Assembly (NCBI RefSeq): GCF_024198235.1
Contig: NZ_JAKCFB010000026.1
Location: 1 to 64,000 of the forward strand
Reading direction: 5' to 3'
DNA from: Myxococcus dinghuensis
Lineage (GTDB): Bacteria; Myxococcota; Myxococcia; Myxococcales; Myxococcaceae
DNA length: 64,000 bases
The translations under genes and the position numbers were made by a program. Each line of letters begins with the position of its first letter. Positions within the stretch are counted from its first letter, which is position 1. Below the pieces are notes generated by a model that saw only the letters and a program-made list of their open reading frames with translations, was not told the origin of the DNA and made no database searches. Below, piece by piece: positions 1 to 7,100 of this stretch.

Positions 1-311
1 TCGATGGAGGCCCTGGAGAAGTCGACCTTGCCTCGCAGGCCCAACTCGTCGAGCAGCCGCTCTTGCAGCTTCTCCCACACGCCTGCTCGGGTCCATTCCT
101 CCAGTCGGCGCCAGGCCGTCATGCCCGACAGGCCGAACTGCTTGCGGGGCAACATCTCCCAGGGAATGCCGCTTCGGAGCACGAAGACGATGGCCTCCAG
201 TGCCGCCCTGTCGTCAGCTCGAGGTCGACCCAGCTTCTTCTTGGGGCGAGGAGGAGGGAGCAAGGGAGCCACGCGCTGCCAGAAGGCGTCGGGGACGAGT
301 TCGCGATCCAT
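1..311 (-). CDS. IS5-family transposase, N-terminal part (partial)
   Basis: The minus strand encodes about 103 residues beginning MDRELVPDAFWQRV, followed by a Pro/Lys-rich segment, a GRPRADDRAALEAIVFVLRSG stretch read here in two parts, and an IPWEMLP motif. This is the N-terminal (DUF4096-like) region of IS5-group transposases, which precedes the DDE catalytic domain. The reading frame stays open to position 1, so the catalytic part lies outside the window. The chosen ATG at 311 gives the family's usual MDRELVP-like start; another in-frame ATG at 353 would add 14 residues. Its role is transposition of the surrounding element. Confidence in the family is high; completeness cannot be judged. 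Confidence 0.8.
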   Translation of the reverse strand, partial: MDRELVPDAFWQRVAPLLPPPRPKKKLGRPRADDRAALEAIVFVLRSGIPWEMLPRKQFGLSGMTAWRRLEEWTRAGVWEKLQERLLDELGLRGKVDFSRASI

Positions 312-380
312 GCCCCTCAACCTGGGGCTGGTCCCCACCTGCGACCAGTCCATTCCTGACTTTCGTTAGGGGCTGTTACT
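1..380 (-). mobile_element. IS5-type insertion sequence, right part, cut by window edge
   Basis: This is the right-hand part of an insertion sequence whose transposase runs off the left edge on the minus strand. The element's right boundary is inferred at about 370-381, where non-coding IS sequence gives way to uninterrupted pentapeptide-repeat coding sequence on the plus strand. The other end is outside the window, so inverted repeats and target duplication cannot be compared. Its transposase differs clearly from that of the two related copies at 1669 and 3297, so it is a different element. Confidence 0.7.
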
Positions 381-698
381 TGTGTCTGGCTTGATTATGC
401 CCGCCTCGATGGATGTAGCTTGGTGAAGGTCCAAATGATGGGGGCGAGGCTTGATAATGCCTCGCTCTGTCGGGTCGATGCCAGCAATGCGATGATGCAT
501 GGTGTGCGTGCGCGCGGAGCATGTCTTGATGATGCAGTGTTTGATGGTGCCGATATGTCGTCAATGGATTTGACTGGCGCTTTTCTCCGGCGAGCCCATC
601 TCAGAGGCGTGAATCTGAGTCGGGCATCTCTTCAAAACGCTCAGCTCGAGGGGGCTGACTTAAGTCGAGCCGATCTGATTTATGCTCAATTCGAGTAG
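381..698 (+). pseudogene. Pentapeptide-repeat protein, 3' remnant truncated by an IS
   Basis: From about 381 to the TAG at 696-698 the plus strand reads as roughly 20 consecutive pentapeptides of the A(D/N)LXX type, for example ARLDG, ARLDN, AFLRR, AHLRG, ASLQN, AQLEG, ADLSR and ADLIY. Pentapeptide repeats fold as a right-handed quadrilateral beta-helix; their functions range from DNA-gyrase protection to unknown. The repeat register is still running where it meets the insertion sequence on the left, and there is no convincing start codon or ribosome binding site; TTG at 420 is inside the repeat array. I therefore read it as the 3' end of a longer gene whose 5' part was separated by the IS. 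Base composition is noticeably less GC-rich than the neighbours. Confidence 0.75.
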
Positions 699-1029
699 AT
701 CTTCTTTCAGGCCCTGATTGTTGTGCCTACTACGGTGCTCATGGCGGTTGATGCGGGTAGTCGCAGAAGGCGAACCAGGCCGCTGCGTCATGAATGAGAC
801 GGCGCTGGCCCGAGGACCCCATCACCGAGCACGGGTTCCAATCGCGGGACGCTCCCGCGTGTGTCGTGCATGTTGGCGACCGTCAAGAGATGGCGGCGAG
901 GCTGATGGAGGATGCCTCGGAGGTGGAGGCGATGCGGTGGCGACTGCACGACCCTCCGCAGTTCAAGCACCTCTCGAAGTTCGAGAGCGGCGGCTGGCCG
1001 CAGGGGGGCTCGCGGAGTAGGGTGGGCGC
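699..1029. other. Intergenic, no recognisable gene
   Basis: The 331 bases between the pentapeptide remnant and the glutathione S-transferase gene contain open frames on both strands, but none shows a recognisable domain or a good ribosome binding site. A frame from 794 encodes a hydrophilic stretch (VVHVGDRQEMAARLMEDASE) that could be the remnant of a degraded gene; I cannot assign it. The 3' part must hold the promoter of the downstream gene. Confidence 0.5.
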
Positions 1030-1668
1030 ATGCTCAAGGTCTACAGCTTCTCGCGAGTCAACAAGATGGCGCGCGGCAACACGCGTGACCTGCGCGTGCT
1101 CTGGGCACTCGAAGAGATCGGAGGACCGTACGAGATCGTCGGCATGGATCACCCCAACCACGATCTGGACTCGTCCGAGTTCCGCGCGAAGAACCCGTTC
1201 GGGCAGCTTCCCGTGATCGACGACGACGGCGTCGTGGTCACCGAGTCAGGCGCGATCCTGCTCTACCTCGCGCGCAAGAGCGGTAAGCTGATGCCGAGTG
1301 ACCTCGCCGGCGAAGCGCAGGTCCTGCGCTGGTCCGTGGCCGCGCTGAATACGATCGAAGTGCCAGTGTTGACGCTGTGGTTCGTCGACCTGAACGGCGG
1401 CAAGGGAACCAAGCCGAGCGATGCGCTGAATCAATGGTCCGCGATGCGCCTTCAGCAACTCGATGGGTGGCTCGCGAACCGCACGTTCATCGCGACAGAC
1501 GACTTCACTGTCGCGGACATCCTGATGACGCACGTCCTGGGCGGCGGCACCGATCCATCGCTGTTGGCACCGCACGCGAACATCCTCGCCTACCGCAAGC
1601 GCTGCACCGAGCGCCCGGCGTGGAAGAAGGCGTTCGACGCGTACTCCGAGCGCGTCGAGGCCGCCTAG
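1030..1668 (+). CDS. Glutathione S-transferase family protein
   Basis: The 212-residue product has the usual GST size and layout. An N-terminal thioredoxin-like domain spans about residues 1-80, with the cis-Pro segment FGQLPVIDDDG and the ESGAILLYLARK helix that forms the glutathione site. An all-helical C-terminal domain carries the conserved FTVADILMTH N-capping motif. GSTs conjugate or reduce electrophilic compounds with glutathione in the cytosol; the natural substrate here is unknown. The ATG at 1030 is the only sensible start and is preceded by a weak purine-rich stretch. The stop codon TAG lies inside a CTAG tetranucleotide that abuts the end of an insertion sequence, so the IS landed exactly at the gene's end and left the protein intact. 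Confidence 0.9.
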   Translation: MLKVYSFSRVNKMARGNTRDLRVLWALEEIGGPYEIVGMDHPNHDLDSSEFRAKNPFGQLPVIDDDGVVVTESGAILLYLARKSGKLMPSDLAGEAQVLRWSVAALNTIEVPVLTLWFVDLNGGKGTKPSDALNQWSAMRLQQLDGWLANRTFIATDDFTVADILMTHVLGGGTDPSLLAPHANILAYRKRCTERPAWKKAFDAYSERVEAA

Positions 1669-2000
1669 GGGCTGTCCCTGATTAGTGCAGCCAGAGAAGC
1701 ATGGCTGCGACGTGCTGGACGGCGAGGTAGCAGGTCGCCGTCTTGTCGTAGCGGGTGGCAACGGCGCGAAAGCGCTTGAGGTCGTGGAAGCAGCACTCGA
1801 GCCGATAGCGGAGCTGATAGAGGGGGCGGCCCAACGGCAACCGCCGCTTTCGGCCTGGGTGGGAGTGAATGACCGGCTTCATCTCGAGCTTCCGGACATC
1901 GGAGCGGATGTGGTCCGCGTCATAGGCCGTGTCCGCGATGAAGGCATCGCCCTCTGCATGCACGAGAAGCTCCTGGGCCATCGTGGACTCGTGCTGCTGC
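1669..2000 (-). mobile_element. Truncated IS5-type element (5' half of transposase lost)
   Basis: This segment is nearly identical to 3297-3620, the left part of the second copy. It starts with the same terminal sequence GGGCTGTCCCTGATTAG directly after a CTAG. Similarity stops at about 2000 inside the transposase gene, where it is fused to a decayed MshEN/TPR gene. The element is therefore missing its right end and cannot move by itself. Compared with the 3297 copy it carries 9 extra bases between two GATAG direct repeats near 1801-1820, a typical slippage difference. Confidence 0.85.
1682..1999 (-). pseudogene. IS5-family transposase, C-terminal fragment
   Basis: On the minus strand this fragment encodes the C-terminal DDE part of the transposase: HESTMAQELL, AFIADTAYDADHIR (containing an expected catalytic Asp), HPGRKRRLP, ECCFHDLKRFRAVATRYDK (carrying the catalytic Glu), then a C-terminus in LWLH. 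It matches the second copy at 3310-3930 almost residue for residue, except for three extra residues in the segment before ECCFHDL. The N-terminal half and start codon are absent, so it is a dead fragment. It no longer has a function of its own. Confidence 0.85.
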
Positions 2001-2620
2001 TGGACGGCGTGTTGACGTCTGAGCTGTTGTCCCGGGCGCCCGCCCATCAGCAGGAGACCGGTCAGAAGCTGGGCGAGTGCCTGGTGCGCCTGGGCGTGGA
2101 CGAGACGCCGGTACTGCGGCTGCTGGCGCAGGAGTTCCAGACGCGCTTCGTGTCCACGGAGAAGCTGGCCCAGGCGAAGGTCGCTCGGAGTTGCTCGAGC
2201 AGGTGTCGGTCCGGCTGGCCGAGGGCTTCGACTTCATGGCTCCTGCGGCGTCCCCACGCAGATGAAGGACTTCCAGTGCACCCGGTGCGAGCTGCTCCTG
2301 GTGCGCCACGTGGAGGACCTGCCGCCTCGGGACAACGTCTCCCTGGTGCGCGCGCTGCTGACAGAGCCGGAGCCCCATGGGACGCCCCGCGCCAGGCCCA
2401 CGGCGGAGGCCACGCGGGTAGCGCCGTCCTCAGCGCGCTCTACAACCGGCTGGGGATGATCGTCCTCAACCACCAGCGCGACTATGCGCGCGCCACCACG
2501 TTCTTCCAGAAGGTCTCGGACCTGGAGCCCGAGAACAGCCTCGGCACGATGAATCTGTACTCGGTGAGGTGCCTCATTGCGGACGCCACCAGCGCGGGCC
2601 AGAAGAAGGCTCAGCGCTGA
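2000..2620 (+). pseudogene. Decayed copy of the MshEN/zinc-ribbon/TPR gene at 34338-35705
   Basis: Three blocks match the intact paralogue on the minus strand at 34338-35705. Block one, about 2000-2265, covers the helical N-terminal repeat (LSRAPAHQQETGQKLGECL, FVSTEKLAQAKV) and, after a frame change near 2185, LLEQVSVRLAEGFDFM. Block two, about 2262-2440, matches the FQCTRCELLLVRHVEDLPPR zinc-ribbon region in another frame. Block three, about 2436-2620, matches the C-terminal TPR (LYNRLGMIVLNHQRDYARA and onward to the stop). The start codon and first 21 or so residues are replaced by the IS fragment. At least two frameshifts and two large internal deletions make a working protein impossible. 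The paralogous small secreted gene follows at 2727, as in the intact locus. Confidence 0.9.
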
Positions 2621-2670
2621 CAGTCACACACATTCATGCCTAAGCTGAAATTCGAAAATAATATGAAAGA

Positions 2671-2700
2671 TTGACTTCGGTTGGAGCATTGCGCCACGCT
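2671..2700 (+). promoter_or_regulatory. Conserved promoter-like block upstream of the small secreted protein gene
   Basis: An AT-rich stretch leads into TTGACT at 2671-2676, and 17 bases later comes CCACGC, with CACGCT at 2695-2700. The same arrangement (TTGACC, then CACGCTC) occurs upstream of the paralogous gene at 34189, although the surrounding sequence has diverged. TTGACT fits a sigma-70-type -35 box; the downstream element is not a canonical -10. Conservation between paralogues is the main argument for function. Confidence 0.4.
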
Positions 2701-2726
2701 CGCGGTACCTCGCCCGGGAGTGCCCC

Positions 2727-2990
2727 ATGCGCAGAAGACTCGCCGCCGCCCTTGCCGGTGTGTTTCTCGGTCCAATGTCCGCCCTTGCCGGTGAGCGCGT
2801 CTCCGGCACGCCCGAGACGCTCACCGTCTGGAATTGGATCCACTACGGCTACTTCGACACGCTGGAGGAGTGCATCGCCGCGGGGGAGACCCGCGGTGAC
2901 CCGCCGCTCATCTGGTGGATTCAATACAACTGTGGCCATGAGAGCGTCGGGGATCCGCGCTGGCTCCTTCAGGTGTACGCCACCTGGTAA
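2727..2990 (+). CDS. Small exported protein, paralogue of the one at 33920-34189
   Basis: The 87-residue product has a signal peptide (MRRRLAAALAGVFLGPMSALA, predicted cleavage after about residue 21) and a mature part of about 65 residues. The last 50 residues are almost identical to the protein at 33920-34189, including WIHYGY, TLEECIA, GETRGDPPLIWW and the C-terminus LLQVYATW. Two mature cysteines could form one disulfide. I do not recognise the family, and no enzymatic motif is visible. GGGAG at 2715-2719 supports the ATG at 2727. It follows the decayed MshEN/TPR gene and precedes the cystine-knot lipoprotein. In the intact locus its paralogue lies next to a secreted phospholipase gene, so a role outside the cell membrane is likely, but no more can be said. 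Confidence 0.8.
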   Translation: MRRRLAAALAGVFLGPMSALAGERVSGTPETLTVWNWIHYGYFDTLEECIAAGETRGDPPLIWWIQYNCGHESVGDPRWLLQVYATW

Positions 2991-3041
2991 TCCTTTCTCA
3001 CCGCAGTGAACCCGCGACATTTCACGTCTGTGGAGCGCACC

Positions 3042-3296
3042 ATGAAACAACTCCTGCAGAGCATGCCCCTCGTGCTGGCGATGATGTTGTTCGGCTGTGG
3101 CGGCGAAGAGCTGTCTGCATCCTCGACGGACATGGAACCCACTCAGTCCGAACAGGTGGAAGTCGTGGAGACAGACGTCGAGCGCAATGCCCAGATGTGC
3201 ATTCCCCTGGGCGCGCAGTGTCTGTACAACAGCTCGTGCTGCGCGCTCTACTGTCGCAAGGTCTCGGGAGCGTCGAGCGGCATCTGCTCCCGCTAG
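3042..3296 (+). CDS. Lipoprotein with an inhibitor-cystine-knot (knottin) cysteine pattern
   Basis: The 84-residue product begins MKQLLQSMPLVLAMMLFGC; the hydrophobic stretch ending in LFGC is a lipobox, so Cys19 is probably lipidated. An acidic linker of about 35 residues follows, then a C-terminal 32-residue domain whose six cysteines have the spacing C-x6-C-x5-CC-x3-C-x10-C. That is the textbook inhibitor cystine knot spacing known from conotoxins and other knottins. The fold is inferred from spacing alone. ATG 3042 was chosen because it starts the signal peptide directly; an upstream in-frame ATG-like codon at 3006 would put 12 extra residues before it. The TAG stop lies in a CTAG at which an insertion sequence begins. 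Function is unknown; a secreted inhibitor, toxin-like effector or structural peptide are all possible. Confidence 0.8.
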   Translation: MKQLLQSMPLVLAMMLFGCGGEELSASSTDMEPTQSEQVEVVETDVERNAQMCIPLGAQCLYNSSCCALYCRKVSGASSGICSR

Positions 3297-3309
3297 GGGC
3301 TGTCCCTGA

Positions 3310-3930
3310 TTAGTGCAGCCAGAGAAGCATGGCTGCGACGTGTAGGACGGCGAGGTAGCAGGTCGCCGTCTTGTCGTAGTGGGTGGCAACGGCGCGAAAG
3401 CGCTTGAGGTCGTGGAAGCAGCACTCGAGCCGATAGAGGGGGCGGCCCAACGGCAACCGCCGCTTTCGGCCTGGGTGGGAGTGAATGACTGGCTTCATCC
3501 CAAGCTTCCGGACATCGGAGCGGATGTGGTCCGCGTCATAGGCCGTGTCCGCGATGAAGGCATCGCCCTCTGCATGCACGAGAAGCTCCTGGGCCATCGT
3601 GGACTCGTGCTGCTGCCCCTGTGTCAGGGCGAGGTGGAGCGGCTTACCGTTCGTCGTTGTGACGGCGTGAACTTTCGTTGAAAAGCCTCCTCGAGAACGC
3701 CCAAGAGCATTGCTTCGGAGCCCCCCTTTTCCGCCCGAGGCATCCTGGTGGGCCCGGACGACGGAGGCATCAGCCAGCGAGTCGACTACATCCACGTCGA
3801 GCTGAAGATCCTTGAAGATGGCCTCCCAGCGCCCAGTTCGCGCCCAACGGTGGAATCGATTGTAGAGGTCTTCCAGTTGCCGAACCGCTCTGGCAGGTCC
3901 CGCCACTGCACTCCCGTCTTCACGCGCCAC
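3310..3930 (-). CDS. IS5-family transposase, second frame (DDE catalytic part)
   Basis: This frame encodes the catalytic portion of the transposase. It has an RFHRWARTGRWEAIF segment, then VDVVDSLADASVVRAHQDAS (first catalytic Asp region), GGFSTKVHAVTTTNGKPLHL, AFIADTAYDADHIR (second Asp) and ECCFHDLKRFRAVATHYDK (Glu). It overlaps the first frame at 3786-4043 and lies in the -1 frame relative to it. The first part of this frame (before about RQLEDLYNRF) is probably not translated as its own start; fusion by -1 frameshifting near 3880-3900 would join GNWK to LYNRFHRW as in single-frame relatives. Whether that shift is programmed or a mutation cannot be told from one sequence. Confidence 0.8.
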   Translation of the reverse strand: MAREDGSAVAGPARAVRQLEDLYNRFHRWARTGRWEAIFKDLQLDVDVVDSLADASVVRAHQDASGGKGGLRSNALGRSRGGFSTKVHAVTTTNGKPLHLALTQGQQHESTMAQELLVHAEGDAFIADTAYDADHIRSDVRKLGMKPVIHSHPGRKRRLPLGRPLYRLECCFHDLKRFRAVATHYDKTATCYLAVLHVAAMLLWLH

Positions 3931-4043
3931 ACCACCGCATCGATGAAGTCACGGTCGCCCCTTCTTGAGGGAGGGCCAGTCCTGGAGCCCAAGACTGGCT
4001 TGATGTGGTTCCACTGGGCATCGCTCAGCTCATGTCGGCGCAT
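3786..4043 (-). CDS. IS5-family transposase, first frame (N-terminal part)
   Basis: The 85-residue frame starts MRRHELSDAQWNHIKPVL and contains GDRDFIDAVVWRVKTGVQWRD (split here by convention) and LPERFGNWK, the classic N-terminal region of IS427-group transposases. After GNWK the frame loses similarity to the family and ends. The correct continuation is in the -1 frame, supplied by the second open frame at 3310-3930. Alone it would be a DNA-binding fragment, which in related two-frame elements can act as a regulator of transposition. Confidence 0.8.
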   Translation of the reverse strand: MRRHELSDAQWNHIKPVLGSRTGPPSRRGDRDFIDAVVWRVKTGVQWRDLPERFGNWKTSTIDSTVGRELGAGRPSSRIFSSTWM

Positions 4044-4137
4044 GGCCCGTGTTCAGCAGGCAGGGCCCCGGCCGGCAATCGATGCATTTGCACCGCCGCG
4101 CGTCGAATCGAATCGCCGCGCGGCGGATAGCGGCCTC

Positions 4138-7100
4138 CTACGCGGCCTCGCGGCCCGTCGCCTCCGCCCCGTGCGCCAGGCGCTTCTGGATGGCGAGGAA
4201 CAAGGCTTCGTGCGTGGCGGGGGAGGCCAGCTCCACCGGGCCTCCGGCCTTGCCGAACGCGCCCACCGCGTCGCGAAGCGCCTCGCGCACGGACAGCGCG
4301 AGCATCAGCGGCGGCTCACCCACGGCCTTGCTGCCGTGGATGACGTTGTGCTGCGTGGCGCGCTTCATCAGTTGCACCCGGAAGTCCACGGGCGCGTCGC
4401 TGAAGGCGGGCACCGCGTAGGTGCTGGCCGAGTGCGTGAGCAGCCGGCCCTGCGCATCCCACCGCAGGTCTTCCCCCGTCAGCCAGCCCATGCCCTGGAC
4501 GAAGCCGCCTTCGATCTGCCCCCGATCCAGGCCCGGGTTGAGAGAGTCACCCACGTCCTCCAACACGTCCACGCGCAGCACGCGCTTCATGCCCGTGTGG
4601 CCATCCACCTCCACCTCCGTCACCGCCGCGCCGTACGTGAAGTACAGGAACGGGCGTCCCCGGCCCTTCACCCGGTCGTAGCCGATGCCCGGCGTCCGGT
4701 AGTAGCCCGTCACGGACAGGCCCACCCGCGCCGCGTACGCCGCCTCCACCACCTTGGCGAAGGGCGCGCAGACCGTGGGCGTGTCCCGCAGGCCCACGAG
4801 GCCGTCCTGGAACACCAGCGCCTCCGGTACCACTCCGATGCCGTGCTTCTCCGAGAGGAGCTTCACCGCCACGGGCACCAGCCGTTCGCGGATGCTGACG
4901 CAGGCCTCGCGCACGGCCGCGCCATTCAGGTCCGAGCCGCTGGAGGCCGCCGTCGCGGAGGTGTTGGGCACCTTGTCCGTCGCCGTCTTCGCGATGCGGA
5001 TGGCGCTGGCCGGCAGCCCCAGCTCGCGCATCGCCACGCCCTGAATCTTCGTGTGCAGGCCCTGGCCCATCTCCGTGCCGCCATGCGACAGCAACACCGA
5101 TCCGTCCCGATACACGTGCAGCAGCGCGCCCGCCTGGTTGAGCAGCGTCGCCGTGAAGGAGATGCCGAACTTCATGGGCGTCATCGCCAGTCCACGCTTG
5201 ATGCGCGGAGAGCCGGCGTTGAACGCATCCACCTCCTGGCGCCGTCGCTCGAACTCGGACGACGTCTTCAGCTCCGTCCACAACTGCGGCAGGCGCTCGT
5301 CGTCCAACTCCTGGCCGTAGTGCGTGGTGTTCGTCTCTCCCTTGCCTCGGTAGAAGTTGCGCTCGCGCACCGCCTCCGGCGGCAGGCCGAGCGTGCGCGC
5401 CACCCGGTCGAGGATCTCCTCGCACACGAGCATGCCCTGGGGCCCGCCGAAGCCGCGGAACGCCGTGTTCGACACCAGGTGTGTCTTCGCCACCCGGCCC
5501 GAATAGCTCACCGTCGGTACGTAGTAGGCGTTGTCGAGGTGGAAGAGGGCGCGGTCGGTGATGGACTCGGACAGGTCCAGGGACCAGCCTCCGTTGGAGA
5601 CCAACTGCGCGCGCAGCGCCAGCAGCCCCCCGCGCTCGTCGAAGCCGACCTCGAACGTCGCGTGGAAGGGGTGACGCTTGCCCGTCGTCGTCATGTCCAC
5701 GTCGCGGTCGAGCATCCACCGCACCGGTCGCCCCGTCTTCCACGCGGCGAGCGCCACCAGCGCCGCGGGTGCATTGCCCTGGGTCTCCTTGCCGCCGAAG
5801 CCGCCGCCCATGCGCGGCGAGCGCACCACCACATGGCTGCGTGGCACGTCGAGGACATGCGAGATGATGGCCTGCACCTCGGAGGGGTGCTGCGTGGACG
5901 ACGTCACGGTGACGTCGCCGTCGTCCCCCGGCTCGGCGAAGGCCGCGTGGGTCTCCAGGTAGAAGTGCTCCTGCCCACCCAGCGTGACGACGCCGGACAG
6001 CCGGTGGGGGCTCGCCGTCAGCGCGGCGTCCACGTCCCCTCGCCGGATGAGGTGCGGCTCGGTGTGGTAGCTGCCCTGGGCGATGGCGTCCTCCAGCGTG
6101 AGGACCGCGGGCCGCGGTTCGTACTCCACGACCACCTGCTTCGCGGCGGCGCGGCACGCCTCGATGGACTCACCCACCACCAGCGCGACCACCTGCCCGT
6201 GGAAGAGGACCTCGTCCTTCGCCAGCAGCGGCTCGTCGTGGCGGATGGGCCCCGTGTCGTTCGCCCCCGGGATGTCCTCCGCGAGCAGCACCGTCACCAC
6301 CCCGGGCAGCGCCCGCGCCGCGGAGGCGTCCCGGCGGAGGATGCGCGCGTGCGCGTGGGGCGCGCAGACGGGCCAGACCTCCAGCATGGGCTGCTTCTGC
6401 GCGAGGTCGTCCACGTACTGCGCCGACCCGGTGACGTGCCCCAGGGCGCTCTCGTGGCGCAGCTCGCGCCCGGAGTCCGCCGCGGGCGGCGCCTCTCCCA
6501 CCAGGAAGCGCGGCGCCGCGTCGATGGCCGGGCTGTGTTCGCCCGAGAAGAACTTCTCGAACAACCCCACGATGAGGCCCCGGCGGTACTCCGCGCCGCC
6601 GCGCAGGTCGCTGATGGGGGACAGCTCGCCCGCGAGCACCGGCAGCACCTCGGCCACCGTCTCGCGCGTCCAGGGCTTGCCGACGAGCAGCTCCTCCGTG
6701 CGGCGCGCGCGGATGGGCGTCGCCGCCACGCCGCCGTAGCCCAGCCGCGCCACGCGCACCACGTCGCCGGCATCCAGGTCCACCCGGAAGCCCGCCGCGA
6801 CGATGCTGATGTCCAGCTCGCGCCGCTTCGACACCTTGAACGAGTCCGACACCCGCCGCAGGCCGCTGTCCTTCGCGGGCGGGTGGGGGATGACGATGGC
6901 GCGCACCACCTCGTCCGGCTGGAGCGCCGTCTTGCGGTAGCCGAGGAAGAAGTCCGACAGGGCCACCGTGCGCTCGCCCCGCACGGACGCGAGCACCATC
7001 CGCGCGTCCAGCGCCAGCAACACCGGCGCCATGTCGCCGATGGGCGACGCCGTCACCAGGTTGCCGGAGAGCGTGGCGCGCTGGCGGATCTGCCGGGAGG

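Larger units (their letters stand above)
2000..2990 (+). repeat. Inverted duplication of the locus at 33920-35650
   Basis: The segment repeats, in inverted orientation and with losses, the order MshEN/TPR gene then small exported protein gene found on the minus strand at 33920-35650. The small gene is kept and the first gene is decayed. The downstream PI-PLC gene is not part of the copy; the knottin-like lipoprotein gene takes its place. Confidence 0.85.
3297..4070 (-). mobile_element. IS5-type (IS427-like) insertion sequence, near full length
   Basis: The left end is sharp: GGGCTGTCCCTGATTAG begins right after the CTAG at 3293-3296 and is shared with the truncated copy at 1669. The right end is less certain. 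A degenerate inverted match (TCAGCAGGCAGGGCCCC) at 4053-4069 puts it near 4070, but no CTAG duplication follows it, so the right end may be damaged. Two overlapping transposase frames fill the element on the minus strand. Confidence 0.75.

Noticed and set aside
369..380. GGGCTGTT as the left end of another element extending to the right
   Set aside because: It resembles the terminal bases of the copies at 1669 and 3297, but the sequence to its right is pentapeptide-coding and not IS-like, so it is better read as part of the right end of the leftmost element.
1685..2620. Single 311-residue plus-strand gene spanning the IS fragment and the TPR-like end
   Set aside because: The frame stays open by chance through the antisense of the transposase and through frameshifted segments; only blocks of it match the intact paralogue, so it is a pseudogene and not a novel fusion.
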